Below the pieces are notes generated by a model that did no database searches, was not told the origin of the DNA, and saw nothing but the letters and a program-made list of their open reading frames with translations. The position numbers and the translations under genes were made by a program. From NCBI RefSeq assembly GCF_017565745.1, contig NZ_JAGDYM010000009.1:124001-188000 (forward strand): 64,000 bases of DNA, read 5' to 3'. Numbering within the stretch: the stretch's first letter is position 1; each line of letters starts with the position of its first letter. Shown here piece after piece: positions 44,671 through 53,911 of this stretch. Source of the stretch: Leucobacter weissii (GTDB taxonomy: Bacteria; Actinomycetota; Actinomycetes; Actinomycetales; Microbacteriaceae).

Positions 44671-45965
44671 CGCTCCTCCTCCTCATCGCCGGTCTCCCCG
44701 CCCACCCAGCGCGCGCCCACCACGACGAGCCGCTGCCGCCGCCGCTCGGTCTCGAGGGCGGTGAGCTCGATCCCGTCGACGACGACCGCGTCGCCCGGCG
44801 CGGCGAGCCGTCCGAGGTGCTTGGCGACGAGTCCGCCGACGCTGTCGACCTCGTCGTCCTCGAGCTCCCTGCCGAAGATCTCGCCGAGGCGGTCGACCGG
44901 CAGCTTCGCATTGACGCGGAAGGAGCCGTCGTCCTGCAGCACGGCCTCGGGATCCTCGCGATCGTGCTCGTCCGCGATGTCCCCGAGCAGCTCCTCGATC
45001 AGATCCTCGAGCGTGACGAGTCCCGAGATCCCGCCGTACTCGTCGACGACGAGCGCCAGGTGGTTCGCCTCGCGCTGCATCTGGCGCAGCAGATCGTCGG
45101 CCCGCTGGAACTCCGGCACGAACAGCGCGGGCTTCATGACCCGGGAGATCGGCGAGGACCCCGCGTCGTCGGGGCGGCGGAGCACGAATCCGCTGACATC
45201 TCGCAGGTAGGCGACTCCCGCGACCTCGTCGGCATCGCCCGTGACGACGGGCACGCGGGAGTGCCGCGAGCCGAGGAGCACGTCGAGGGCCTCTCGCACC
45301 GACTGCTCGGAGTCGACGGTCACCATATCGGTCCGCGGCACCATCAGCTCGCGCGCCAGCGTGTCGCCGAACTCCACGATCGAGTGGATGTAGGCGCGGT
45401 CGTCCTCCTCGAGCAGCTCGAACTCGGCGGCCTGATCCACCATCGAGAGCAGCTGCCGCTCATCCCGGATCGGCGCGCTCACCGCGGCCCGCCCCGGGGT
45501 GACCCGGTTGCCGAAGCGCATCAGGGCGATCGCGAGAGGCCCCAGGAGCAGTCGCACCCCTCGGACGAACGGGGCCGAGAACCGGATGATGCCGTCGGGG
45601 TGCTGGGTGCCGACGGTGCGCGGGCTCGATCCCACGAGCACGAAAGAGGTGCCGGTGACGATCAGCGTGGCGAACAGCAGGGTCAACCACACGTTGCCGA
45701 CGGTGGAGGCGAGCACGAGGGTGATGAGCACGGCGGAGAGCGTCTCGGCGATGACCCGGGCGAAGCTGAGCGCTCGGAGATGGGCCGGCCCGTCCTCGGC
45801 GATGGCGCGGATCGCCGAGGACCCTCGCGGCGATTCGTCCGCGAGGGCCAGGAGATCCGCCCGCGACCGCACGCCGAGTGCGGCATCGCTGGCTGCCAGC
45901 AGTCCGCCGATGCCGAGCAGCAGGATCGCCGCGCCCAGGAGGACGATGACCAGGGCGACGCTCAT
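44667..45965 (-). CDS. CNNM/CorC-type hemolysin-domain membrane protein
   Basis: A 432-aa protein with an N-terminal CNNM membrane domain (about 1-175; MSVALVIVLLGAAILLLGIG, three or four helices), two CBS domains (about 200-330; MVPRTDMVTVDSEQSVREAL and MKPALFVPEFQRADDLLRQM) and a C-terminal CorC/HlyC domain (FRVNAKLPVDRLGEIFGREL). The family is linked to magnesium transport or efflux. The older haemolysin name is misleading. It overlaps ybeY and era by 4 bp each, a fixed arrangement in actinobacteria. Confidence 0.93.
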   Translation of the reverse strand: MSVALVIVLLGAAILLLGIGGLLAASDAALGVRSRADLLALADESPRGSSAIRAIAEDGPAHLRALSFARVIAETLSAVLITLVLASTVGNVWLTLLFATLIVTGTSFVLVGSSPRTVGTQHPDGIIRFSAPFVRGVRLLLGPLAIALMRFGNRVTPGRAAVSAPIRDERQLLSMVDQAAEFELLEEDDRAYIHSIVEFGDTLARELMVPRTDMVTVDSEQSVREALDVLLGSRHSRVPVVTGDADEVAGVAYLRDVSGFVLRRPDDAGSSPISRVMKPALFVPEFQRADDLLRQMQREANHLALVVDEYGGISGLVTLEDLIEELLGDIADEHDREDPEAVLQDDGSFRVNAKLPVDRLGEIFGRELEDDEVDSVGGLVAKHLGRLAAPGDAVVVDGIELTALETERRRQRLVVVGARWVGGETGDEEEER

Positions 45966-46423
45966 CGGCGACGCTCGCCCGCCGAGAAGCCGAGGAGGAG
46001 ATCCCGCTGCAGCCCGAACATCTCGGCCTCCTCCTCCGGCGTCGCATGGTCGAAACCGAGGAGGTGCAGCATGCCGTGGGTGAGGAGGACGCAGACCTCG
46101 GTGTCGAGATCGTGCCCCGCGGCCTCCGCCTGCGACTGCGCGATCTGCACGCAGATGACGACGTCCCCGAGCAGCCCCGAGGGCGTCGGGGCGTCGGGGC
46201 GGCCGGGCCGGAGCTCGTCCATCGGAAAGCTCAGCACATCGGTCGGACCCGGCTCGTCCATCCACTGCACGTGCAAGCGCTCGATGGTCGCCTCGTCCAC
46301 GAGCGAGATCGCGAGCTCCGTCTGGGGGTGCACGTGCAGGCCCTCGAGCACGAACGCGGCGAGCCGCTGCAACCGGGACGCGTCGAAGTCGACGCCCGAC
46401 TCGTTGTTGATCTCGACCGTCAT
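45962..46423 (-). CDS. ybeY: Endoribonuclease YbeY
   Basis: A 153-aa zinc-dependent RNase for 16S rRNA 3'-end maturation and ribosome quality control. The three metal His are in LTHGMLHLLGFDHATPEEEAEM (HxxxHxxxxxH). DEPGPTDVLSFPMDEL is the other conserved block. Both ends overlap neighbours (ATGA with phoH upstream and CNNM downstream). Confidence 0.97.
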   Translation of the reverse strand: MTVEINNESGVDFDASRLQRLAAFVLEGLHVHPQTELAISLVDEATIERLHVQWMDEPGPTDVLSFPMDELRPGRPDAPTPSGLLGDVVICVQIAQSQAEAAGHDLDTEVCVLLTHGMLHLLGFDHATPEEEAEMFGLQRDLLLGFSAGERRR

Positions 46424-47451
46424 GCCTGCTTCTCCCTGGGCTTTCGGGCCTCGTACGCCGAGTAGGCGTCGACGATGCGGCCGACGAGGCTGTGCCGCAC
46501 GATGTCGTCGGCGGTCAGCTCGGCGAAGTGGATGTCGTCGACGCCCTTCAGGATGCCGCTCACCACGCGCAGGCCGCTCGCCGCGAGCGGCAGATCGACC
46601 TGGGTGACATCGCCGGTGACGACCATCTTCGACCCGTACCCCAACCGGGTGAGGAACATCTTCATCTGCTCGGGCGTGGTGTTCTGCGCCTCGTCGAGGA
46701 TCACGAACGATTCGTTGAGCGTGCGGCCGCGCATGTAGGCGAGCGGTGCCACCTCGATGGTGCCGCTCTGGAGCAGCTTCGGCACCGCCTCGGTCTCCAT
46801 CATCGAGCCGACCGCGTCGAAGAGGGGCCGCAGATAGGGGTCGATCTTGTCCTCGAGCGTCCCGGGAAGGTACCCGAGCCGCTCGCCGGCCTCGACCGCG
46901 GGCCGCGTGAGGATGATCCTCGCCACTTCGCGGCGCTGCAGGGCCTGCACGGCCTTCGCCATCGCGAGGTAGGTCTTCCCGGTGCCCGCGGGACCGATCC
47001 CGAAGGTGATCGTATGGTCGTCGATCGCGTCCACGTAGGAGCGCTGCCCCCGGGTCTGGGCGCGCACCGTCTGCCCGCGCACCGTGAGGATCGCCTCGCT
47101 GAGCAGCTGCGCCGCCGACGGCTCGCCCTCCGGGCGCGCCGACCGCCGCAGCACCATGCGGGTGATCTCGCGCACATCGTTGCGGCTCACCGCGCCGGTC
47201 CGGCGCGCGACCTCCAGCACCTGATCGACCACGCGCTCGGCGTCGACCACGGCGGTCGCCGGACCGCGAAGCGTGAGCACGTGGTCGCGCGCGTGGAACT
47301 CGACCTCGGGATGCTGGCCCTCGAGCTCGCCGATCAACCGATCGCGATGTCCGAGGAACTGCGCGAGGTCGACGCCCGTGAGCAGCACGCTGCGCTCCAG
47401 ACGGGCGGACTCGGACGCTTCGGATCGGCCGCCGCCGTCGGGATGCGGCAC
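46420..47451 (-). CDS. phoH: PhoH-like ATPase
   Basis: A 343-aa P-loop ATPase, probably an RNA helicase partner of YbeY. Walker A FGIGPAGTGKTYLAMAKAVQ, LTRPAVEAGERLGYLPG, Walker B SFVILDEAQNTTPEQMKMFL and VVTGDVTQVDLP are present. The N-terminal ~110 residues hold a KH-like segment. GTG 47449-47451 shares one base with the HIT stop (TAGTG). Confidence 0.96.
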   Translation of the reverse strand: MPHPDGGGRSEASESARLERSVLLTGVDLAQFLGHRDRLIGELEGQHPEVEFHARDHVLTLRGPATAVVDAERVVDQVLEVARRTGAVSRNDVREITRMVLRRSARPEGEPSAAQLLSEAILTVRGQTVRAQTRGQRSYVDAIDDHTITFGIGPAGTGKTYLAMAKAVQALQRREVARIILTRPAVEAGERLGYLPGTLEDKIDPYLRPLFDAVGSMMETEAVPKLLQSGTIEVAPLAYMRGRTLNESFVILDEAQNTTPEQMKMFLTRLGYGSKMVVTGDVTQVDLPLAASGLRVVSGILKGVDDIHFAELTADDIVRHSLVGRIVDAYSAYEARKPREKQA

Positions 47452-47792
47452 TAGAGCGAGCCCTCCGTCAGTCCGCCGGCGAGCAGGTGGGCGTGCACGT
47501 GGAAGACGGTCTGCCCGGCGTTCGCCCCGTTGTTGAACACGAGGCGGAAGTCTCCGTCGGCGTGCTGCTCGGCGAGCCGCCGGGCCACCGCCACGATCTC
47601 GGCGAGCAGTCCGGGATCCCCGGCCGCGAGTTCGGTGACGTCCGCGTACTCCGTCGTCTTCGGGATCACCAGGATGTGCACCGGGGCCTGCGGGGAGATG
47701 TCGGGGAACGCGATGACCCGCTCGGTCTCGGCGAGCCTCTCCACCGGGATCTCTCCCGAGACGATCTTCGCGAAAACGGTGTCAGCTGCCAT
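47451..47792 (-). CDS. HIT family (HINT-like) nucleotide hydrolase
   Basis: A 113-aa histidine-triad protein. TVFAKIVSGEIPVERLAETE, DISPQAPVHILVIPKT, the conserved FRLVFNNGANAGQTVFHVHAHL with the HxHxH triad are complete. HINT enzymes cleave nucleoside phosphoramidates and acyl-AMP. It is 9 bp downstream of the GT2 gene and overlaps phoH by 1 bp. Confidence 0.95.
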   Translation of the reverse strand: MAADTVFAKIVSGEIPVERLAETERVIAFPDISPQAPVHILVIPKTTEYADVTELAAGDPGLLAEIVAVARRLAEQHADGDFRLVFNNGANAGQTVFHVHAHLLAGGLTEGSL

Positions 47793-47801
47793 GCGTCAAC
47801 T

Positions 47802-49649
47802 CTACCCAGTGCTCGAGCGACGATGGCTCGACCACATCTCGACGTCGAAGCGGGCGTCGTCCGGATTCGCACCGGGCACCGCGGCCTTCTCCGTGACGTC
47901 GAAGCTCTCGCGATACCTGCCGAGGAGCAGGCGCAGCTGCGACGTGATCGCGCTCAACGCGTTGTAGCAGATCATGGTGATGGGGAGCAGCACCCACTGC
48001 GCGATCATGCCGAGATTCCTCAGCCGGCTCACCTCCGGTGGCCGCGGCGGCAGCGTGAGGAGGGTGAGCACGATCGTCACGACCACGGCGACCGTGGCCA
48101 GCGGGCGCACCGAGTCGACCAGGAACGGCAGCAGCGCGGCGAGCCGGTCGGCGAAATCCGGGATCGGCTGGATGAACGCCTGCACCGACGGGGTCGTGAC
48201 CTGCGCGGTCCCCAGGCCGAGGATCTGAGCCAGCCGCTCGGTCTCCGAGATGCCGTTCACCAGAATGGACTCGGAGGGCTCGTGGAGCGTCTTTCCGAAC
48301 AGCTCGGCGAACCACGACGGGATCCACACGCCGAAGGCCAGCATCGGCGCGATCGTGGAGAGGGTGACGTGGGAGTCGAGCAGCAGGATGAACCTGCGCA
48401 GCGTCGCGCCGAACGGGGCCGCCGCGCGCTCCCGCTCGAGCATGCGCACGCCGACGAAGGGCACGTCCGAGGCGCCGTAGGCCCAGCGGCAGAGCTGCTT
48501 GAACTGGGCTCGGAGCGTGCGCGGCAGGTTCTCCGCGAGCACCGCATCCTGGTAGATGGGCACGTGGACCGGGACGACCCCGTAGTCCCCGCGGAAGTGG
48601 AAGAAGCTCCGCCAGTACTGGTGCCCGTCCTCGACGATCGTGCGTCGACTCCAGAAGTCCATCTCGATGAGCGCCGCGAGCGGCTGGGTGTGCGACGCGA
48701 AGTTCCGCAGGGAGAAGGGCCGCATCGTGGAGGTCAGGTTCCAGAGCGAGTTGCCCGCGGCGATCACCCGCGTGGGGGCCGGGGCGTGCCACACGTTGTT
48801 GACGAAGAGCGAGATCGGCTGGAACGAGAGACGCTGCGGATCGCGGGCGCGCACGAACTCGTAGCTGACGTAGTCGAAGTACGCGGGATGGACGCGGTTG
48901 TCGCAATCGAGCGTGGTGACCAGCACGCTCTCGGGATCGATTCCCTGCTCCTCGACCCAGCGGGCGAGGTAGCGACCGCCGTAGGTGATGTTGCCGCCCT
49001 TGCCCGGGATCTCGTCGGGCAGTCCGGCGGGATGCTCGACCGGGAGGAACGCGCGGAAGAGATGGCCGAACTCGAGCTCGAGCAGCCGGACCGAGTCGCG
49101 CATCTGCTCGCCGCCGCGCTCCTCATGGGCGAAGACGACGACGAGGTTCTCGGCGCCGATGGAGGACTCGGTCAGCGCGCGGATGCTCGGCGCCATCACC
49201 TCGTAGGGCTCGTTGTACGCCGCCACCACGACCGCGTGCACGAGTCGGGACGGCGCCGTCTTGCCGGCCGGTTCGCTGCGGAGGCGAGCGAGCAGCTCGG
49301 TGTGGCGGGCGGCGAAGGGAGCGGGAAGGGCGCGAGGCAGCCCCAGCCGGGGCGATGCCGACGAGGACCGGTCGAGCACCAGATCGAGTTCGGCGTTCAG
49401 CTGGCCCCAGTCGACCGACTCGGCGGCGCGCAGGCGCCGGTAGCCGCGGATCGCATCGATCCCCGTGCGGAGACCCTTGAAGATGGTGATCGCCACGAAC
49501 ACCGCCACGAAGGCCACCGCCAAGCGGAGGTCGACGACCGTCAGGACGATCACCGCAAGCGGGGTCGCGATGCTCAAGGCCGCCGGCAGCATCTCGAAGA
49601 AGCGGTACAGCGGCGAGCGTTCGCCTGTGGGCAGCTCGTTCTCTTCCAC
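47802..49649 (-). CDS. GT2-type membrane glycosyltransferase
   Basis: A 615-aa processive-type glycosyltransferase. Helices near residues 22-40 and 42-58 precede the catalytic domain (about 135-390): VHAVVVAAYNEPYEVMAPSI, the DxD-like TTLDCDNRVHPAYFDY, WHAPAP, and QFKQLCRWAYG, which fits the QxxRW motif of cellulose-synthase-like enzymes. Four more helices follow (about 425-445, 505-525, 530-545, 565-585). The product is unknown. It is placed in front of the HIT-phoH-ybeY operon, which in related genomes normally follows rsmE. GTG 49647-49649 is the start, with weak ribosome-site support, so it could be off by some codons. Confidence 0.85.
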   Translation of the reverse strand: MEENELPTGERSPLYRFFEMLPAALSIATPLAVIVLTVVDLRLAVAFVAVFVAITIFKGLRTGIDAIRGYRRLRAAESVDWGQLNAELDLVLDRSSSASPRLGLPRALPAPFAARHTELLARLRSEPAGKTAPSRLVHAVVVAAYNEPYEVMAPSIRALTESSIGAENLVVVFAHEERGGEQMRDSVRLLELEFGHLFRAFLPVEHPAGLPDEIPGKGGNITYGGRYLARWVEEQGIDPESVLVTTLDCDNRVHPAYFDYVSYEFVRARDPQRLSFQPISLFVNNVWHAPAPTRVIAAGNSLWNLTSTMRPFSLRNFASHTQPLAALIEMDFWSRRTIVEDGHQYWRSFFHFRGDYGVVPVHVPIYQDAVLAENLPRTLRAQFKQLCRWAYGASDVPFVGVRMLERERAAAPFGATLRRFILLLDSHVTLSTIAPMLAFGVWIPSWFAELFGKTLHEPSESILVNGISETERLAQILGLGTAQVTTPSVQAFIQPIPDFADRLAALLPFLVDSVRPLATVAVVVTIVLTLLTLPPRPPEVSRLRNLGMIAQWVLLPITMICYNALSAITSQLRLLLGRYRESFDVTEKAAVPGANPDDARFDVEMWSSHRRSSTG

Positions 49650-49742
49650 GTTCGGTTCGTAACTCCCTGGTCGGCTGTTTCACGATCGATTCGGTGAGGC
49701 ACGCAGGCCGGAGCGTACTCACGCCATCCACGTAATGTCTCG

Positions 49743-49748
49743 AGTATA
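49743..49748 (-). promoter_or_regulatory. Likely -10 element of the GT2-HIT-phoH-ybeY-CNNM-era unit
   Basis: TATACT on the minus strand directly after the rsmE terminator stem. It would give a leader of about 90 nt before the GT2 start. Downstream gaps are 9 bp or less until era. Confidence 0.45.
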
Positions 49749-49750
49749 GC

Positions 49751-49788
49751 CTCGCAGCGGCGAATAACCGACTACCCGCCGCTGCGAG
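49751..49788 (-). terminator. rsmE terminator
   Basis: CTCGCAGCGGCG (49751-49762) is perfectly complementary to CGCCGCTGCGAG (49777-49788); the loop is 14 nt. It lies 38 bp beyond the rsmE stop. Confidence 0.75.
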
Positions 49789-49825
49789 AACGGTCAGAGT
49801 TTCGCCGGATGACGGCCGACGGCCC

Positions 49826-50614
49826 CTACCAGCGGCCCAGCACCGTGTTGATCACCGCGATCCCGGCCGGACCCGCGCTCGAGGTGCGCAGCACCGTATC
49901 GCCGAGCCGGAGGACCACGGCGCCCGCGCCGGAGAGAGCTGCGAGTTCGGCCTGGCTGAATCCGCCCTCGGGTCCCACGACGATCAGGATCTCCGATGGT
50001 TGCGCATCGGACGGTTGCGCGCCCGACCTCTCCGAGGCGAGCCGCTCCGCGTGGGCGCTCAGTCGTTCACCGCCCCCCGGGTGCAGCACCAGCACGCGCG
50101 CGCGATCCGCCCGCTGGCAGAGCTCGGAGAGCGAGAGGGGGGCCTCGACCTCGGGAATGCGCGCCCGCAACGACTGCTTCGACGCCTCTCGCGCGATCCG
50201 GCGCCACTTGGCCAGTCCCTTGGCGCGTTTCTCCGCGGCGCCCGAGCCGCCCCAGCGGGAGACCGAGCGCTCGGCCTGCCAGGGAATGATGCGGTCGATC
50301 CCGAACTCGGTGGCCTGTTCGACCGCCCGCTCATCCCGATCCCCCTTGGCGAGCGCCTGCACCAGCGCGATCGGGCCCGCGGGCTCGGGAGCGTGCTCCA
50401 CCCGCTCCACGCGCACCGCGAAACGGTCTCGCGTCGCCAGTACCGCCTCCCCGTGACCCAGCGCTCCCGCGCCGTTGCCCACCACGATCGACTCGCCGAC
50501 CCGCAGGCGGCTCACGCGCACCGCGTGCCGGGCCTCCTCCCCCTCCACCTCGAGAATCGCGCCCGCCCGGAACGACGCCGCGGGAAGATCCTCGCGATAG
50601 TAGAGATTCGCCAT
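49826..50614 (-). CDS. rsmE: 16S rRNA m3U1498 methyltransferase RsmE
   Basis: A 262-aa SPOUT methyltransferase. The N-terminal PUA-like domain (about 1-75; EVEGEEARHAVRVSRLRVGE) is followed by the trefoil-knot catalytic domain with VQALAKGDRDERAVEQATEF, IVVGPEGGFSQAELAALSGA and LRLGDTVLRTSSAGPAGIAV. ATG 50612-50614 is supported by TACGCT 6 nt upstream (50621-50626), so it is probably leaderless. It is separated from dnaJ by a gene on the other strand. Confidence 0.96.
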   Translation of the reverse strand: MANLYYREDLPAASFRAGAILEVEGEEARHAVRVSRLRVGESIVVGNGAGALGHGEAVLATRDRFAVRVERVEHAPEPAGPIALVQALAKGDRDERAVEQATEFGIDRIIPWQAERSVSRWGGSGAAEKRAKGLAKWRRIAREASKQSLRARIPEVEAPLSLSELCQRADRARVLVLHPGGGERLSAHAERLASERSGAQPSDAQPSEILIVVGPEGGFSQAELAALSGAGAVVLRLGDTVLRTSSAGPAGIAVINTVLGRW

Positions 50615-50620
50615 GCCCTC

Positions 50621-50626
50621 AGCGTA
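50621..50626 (-). promoter_or_regulatory. Likely -10 element of rsmE
   Basis: TACGCT on the minus strand, 6 nt before ATG 50614; same hexamer as before the DUF2207 gene. Confidence 0.45.
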
Positions 50627-50696
50627 GTGCGCTCGGTGGCCCCGCTCGGCAGGAGGATCCCCGATGGCGGCGCTCGGCGGCGCAGATCGCGCGCAC

Positions 50697-50725
50697 TTGA
50701 CGCCCGGCACCCACCCCTCTACCTT
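50697..50725 (+). promoter_or_regulatory. Promoter of the secreted NPCBM-like gene
   Basis: TTGACG (50697-50702) and TACCTT (50720-50725) are spaced exactly 17 bp. The transcript would have a leader of about 88 nt. This is one of the few full -35/-10 promoters seen. Confidence 0.55.
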
Positions 50726-50819
50726 GGGTACGGCTGCGAGGCGGCTGAGAATACTGCGCCCCGCGGCGGAGAACCGTGTCGAGAGAGCCCGAGCAGGGAT
50801 CAGAGCGCCGAGGAGCACC

Positions 50820-51728
50820 GTGTCGAAACCCAGCATCATCCGGAGGTCGATCGTTGCGCTGACCGCCTCCGCCCTGTTCGGATCGGCCCTGGTGCTCGGC
50901 GGCACCACGGCCGGCGCCCTGCCCGGGCCGGAGACGGCGGCGGTCGTCACGCCGCGGATCGACGCGGCGCCAGCACCCCTCGCGCAGAAGGCGAAGAAGA
51001 AGAAAAAGGTCGCGGGCACCCTGACGGTGACGTCCCGCACGAAGAGCGACGTGAGCACCGGAGACGCGCTCGCCTTCTCCGGCAAGACCTCACGGGCGCT
51101 CAAAGGCAAGAAGGTGCAGCTGCAGTTGCGGGTCGGCAAGAAGTGGCAGGCGGTCTCGACCGCGAAGGTCACCGAGAAGCTGGCCTTCACCGTGCGCGCG
51201 AAGGCCACCAAGGCCGGCGCGCAGAAGTACCGCCTCTACGTCGCGCCGACGAAGAGGACCCAGTCGGCCAAGAGCAGGACCTTCACCTACCGCGTCTGGA
51301 AGTGGTACAGCGTCGCCGCCCTGCCGAAGGTCGACGAGGGCGGCGACACCTGGAGCAGCGGCATGGCGCACGAGAGCGCCACGATCGCCGGCAAGCGATA
51401 CGCTCACTCGATCGTGGGATGGAGCACCTACCGGGATCAGGCGAGCTGGTCCGAATACAACGTCAACTACCGGTGCACGGAGTTCCGTTCCTCCATCGGC
51501 CTCATCGACGAATCCGCGAGCGGGCAGACCCGCGCGTTCAGCATCCGCGCCGACGATGCGACCACCTCGCTCGGGAGCGCCGGTCTGGGATCCGCGAAAT
51601 CGGTCTCGGCGGACATCTCGGGCGTCTACCGCATCCGGCTCGCCATCGGCCGCTCCGGCAACGACAACGCGGAGAGCAAGGGCGCATTCGCCAACCCGCA
51701 GGTCTACTGCCTCACCAGCCCGTCCTGA
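50820..51728 (+). CDS. Secreted protein with Ig-like and NPCBM-like domains
   Basis: A 302-aa secreted protein. GTG 50820 follows GAGGAG. The signal peptide (IIRRSIVALTASALFGSALV) ends near residue 33. A basic Lys-rich stretch (QKAKKKKKVAG) precedes a small Ig-like beta domain (about 65-150; KSDVSTGDALAFSGKTSRAL, KKVQLQLRVGKKWQAVSTAK). The C-terminal ~135 residues (GGDTWSSGMAHESATIAGKR, SEYNVNYRCTEFRSSIGL, DISGVYRIRLAIGRSG) have the layout of an NPCBM-type carbohydrate-binding module. It could bind cell-wall or surface glycan, perhaps made by the nearby glycosyltransferase; that is inference. It is convergent with dnaJ (9-bp gap). Confidence 0.7.
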   Translation: MSKPSIIRRSIVALTASALFGSALVLGGTTAGALPGPETAAVVTPRIDAAPAPLAQKAKKKKKVAGTLTVTSRTKSDVSTGDALAFSGKTSRALKGKKVQLQLRVGKKWQAVSTAKVTEKLAFTVRAKATKAGAQKYRLYVAPTKRTQSAKSRTFTYRVWKWYSVAALPKVDEGGDTWSSGMAHESATIAGKRYAHSIVGWSTYRDQASWSEYNVNYRCTEFRSSIGLIDESASGQTRAFSIRADDATTSLGSAGLGSAKSVSADISGVYRIRLAIGRSGNDNAESKGAFANPQVYCLTSPS

Positions 51729-51737
51729 GCCGTCGCC

Positions 51738-52832
51738 TCAGCCCTGACGGAAGAAGCGATCCCGGATCTTGCCGAAGAGGCCCTGCTGGAACTCCCCCAG
51801 GTTCGGCCCGGGATCCTTGCGCAGCGCGGCCAGCTGACGGACCAGATCCTGTTCGCGCTTCGACAGCTTGGCCGGCGTGATCACCTGCACCGCCACCTTG
51901 AGATCGCCGCGGCTGGTCGACTGCAGCGCCTGGATGCCGCGCCCGCGGACCGTGATCACATCGCCGGACTGCGTCCCCGCCGGCACCTGCACCCGCACCT
52001 CGCCGTCGAGCGCCGCGACGCTCGCATCGGCGCCCAGGATCGCGTCCGCCATGCTCACCTGCAGCGTGGCGAGCAGGTCGTTGCCGTCCCGGCTGAACAC
52101 ATCGTGGTGCATCACGCGGAACTGGATGAACAGGTCGCCGTTGGGCCCGCCGCCGGGGCCGACCTCGCCGCCTCCCCTCAGCTGCATCCGGGTGCCCGTC
52201 TCGATGCCCGAGGGGATGTCGATGGTCTGCGTGCGCCGCGTGCTCACCCTGCCCTGACCGCCGCACTCGATGCAGGGGTGCTCGATGACCGTGCCGTATC
52301 CGTGGCAGCTGCCGCAGGGGTGCGCGGTGACGACGTTGCCGAAGAGCGAGCGCACCTGCCGCTGCACCTGACCGGTGCCGCGGCACACGTCGCAGCTGAT
52401 GGGGGACGTTCCGGGCTGGCAGCAGGTGCCGTTGCAGGTCTCGCACAGCACGGCGGTGTTCACGGTGATCTCGCGCTGGACCCCGAAGATCACCTCGGCG
52501 AGCTCCACATCCACGCGGATCATGGCGTCCTCGCCGCGCTCGGAGCGCGAGCGCGGGCCGCGCTGACCGCCTCCGAAGCCCTGGCCGAAGAAGGTCTCGA
52601 AGATGTCGCCGAAACCGCCCGCACCGCCCGAGCCGCCCTGATCGTAGCGCTGACGCTCGTTCGGGTCGCTCAGGACGTCGTAGGCGTGCGTCACCGCCTT
52701 GAACTGCTCGGCGGCCTCCTCGCTGGGGTTCACATCGGGATGGAGCTGACGAGCGAGCCGGCGGTACGCCTTCTTGATCTCGTCGGAGCTCGCGTCGCGG
52801 GAGACCCCCAGGGTGTCGTAATGATCGGCCAA
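51738..52832 (-). CDS. dnaJ: HrcA-linked chaperone DnaJ (DnaJ2)
   Basis: A 364-aa Hsp70 co-chaperone. The J domain (1-70) has HPD ([11 protein letters not shown]). A Gly-rich linker follows. Four zinc motifs are complete: [23 protein letters not shown] and CIECGGQG. The C-terminal substrate-binding domains are present ([20 protein letters not shown]). This is the DnaJ copy paired with hrcA in actinobacteria, not the one in a dnaK operon. It begins 3 bp after the hrcA stop, so it should share the CIRCE-controlled promoter. Confidence 0.97.
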   Translation of the reverse strand: MADHYDTLGVSRDASSDEIKKAYRRLARQLHPDVNPSEEAAEQFKAVTHAYDVLSDPNERQRYDQGGSGGAGGFGDIFETFFGQGFGGGQRGPRSRSERGEDAMIRVDVELAEVIFGVQREITVNTAVLCETCNGTCCQPGTSPISCDVCRGTGQVQRQVRSLFGNVVTAHPCGSCHGYGTVIEHPCIECGGQGRVSTRRTQTIDIPSGIETGTRMQLRGGGEVGPGGGPNGDLFIQFRVMHHDVFSRDGNDLLATLQVSMADAILGADASVAALDGEVRVQVPAGTQSGDVITVRGRGIQALQSTSRGDLKVAVQVITPAKLSKREQDLVRQLAALRKDPGPNLGEFQQGLFGKIRDRFFRQG

Positions 52833-52835
52833 GTT

Positions 52836-53897
52836 CTATCCTTCTTCCAGCACGCGGCTCAGGTAGCTCGCGACCGCGCGCACGGTGGCGATGTTGCTCG
52901 CGTAGTCCATGCGCATCGGTCCGAGCACGCCCAGTTTCGACCGCGCGTCACCGTTCTGTTCGTAGGTCGAGGCGATCACCGACGCGCCGGCCAGTCCGTA
53001 CGGCTCGTTCTCCCGGCCGATCGACGCGGTGACCTCTCGATCGTCTCTGACCAGCTCTCCGAAGAGCCTGAGCAGCGTGACCTGCTCCTCGATCGCCTCG
53101 AGCACCGAGGGGAGGTCGCCGTCGAACTCCCCGGGTCTCGAGAGGTTCGCGGCTCCGGCTATCGCGATGCGCTCGCTCCGGTTCGCACGGAGCTGGGCGG
53201 AGACCACCTCGAGCACTCGGCTCACCAGTCCCGTCTCGTCGGGATCCGCCCAGTCGTCGACCGACGCCGAGAGCGCCTGGGCACCCGCGACCGCGGACTC
53301 CAGGTCGCATCCCACGACGGCCTCGGCGATCCGGCTCTGCAGTCCGTGCACCCAGGCCTCGGTGACCCGCGCGGCGGGCAGGCGCGCGAGCTGCTGCTCG
53401 ACCACGCCGGTTCCGAGGATGAGCACGCACAGCACCCGATCCTCGCCGACCGCGATCAGGTCGATGTGCCGCACCCGGGTCCGCGTGAGCGACGGATACT
53501 GCACGACCGCCACCTGGTTGGTCAGCTGCGCGAGCAGACGCACGGTGCGCGCCAGCACGTCGTCCAGACCGGTGGACTCGCCGAGGAAGCGCTCGATCGC
53601 GGATCGCTGCGCGCTCGTCAACGGACGGATCTTCGCGAGGGTGTCGACGTAGAGGCGGTAGCCCTTGTCGGTGGGCACCCGGCCGGAGGAGGTGTGCGGA
53701 GCCGCGATCAGATCCTCTTCTTCGAGCAGGGCCATGTCGTTGCGGATGGTCGCCGCGGAGACGCCGAAACGGTGGCGCTCGACGATGGCCTTGCTTCCCA
53801 CGGGCTCGTTCGAGGCCACGTAGTCGGCCACGATCGCGTGCAGCACCGCCAGACTTCGCTCGCTGACGCGCTGCTCCGCCGTCGGCTCCTCCGCCAC
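52836..53897 (-). CDS. hrcA: Heat-inducible transcription repressor HrcA
   Basis: A 353-aa repressor of heat-shock genes that binds CIRCE. The N-terminal winged helix has SERSLAVLHAIVADYVASNE and PVGSKAIVERHRFGVSAATI. HTSSGRVPTDKGYRLYVDTL is the family hallmark. GTG 53895-53897 is chosen because GGAGG lies 6 nt upstream and homologues begin here; an in-frame GTG 10 codons earlier falls inside the CIRCE element. Confidence 0.96.
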   Translation of the reverse strand: MAEEPTAEQRVSERSLAVLHAIVADYVASNEPVGSKAIVERHRFGVSAATIRNDMALLEEEDLIAAPHTSSGRVPTDKGYRLYVDTLAKIRPLTSAQRSAIERFLGESTGLDDVLARTVRLLAQLTNQVAVVQYPSLTRTRVRHIDLIAVGEDRVLCVLILGTGVVEQQLARLPAARVTEAWVHGLQSRIAEAVVGCDLESAVAGAQALSASVDDWADPDETGLVSRVLEVVSAQLRANRSERIAIAGAANLSRPGEFDGDLPSVLEAIEEQVTLLRLFGELVRDDREVTASIGRENEPYGLAGASVIASTYEQNGDARSKLGVLGPMRMDYASNIATVRAVASYLSRVLEEG

Positions 53898-53911
53898 CCC
53901 GCACCTCCGCT

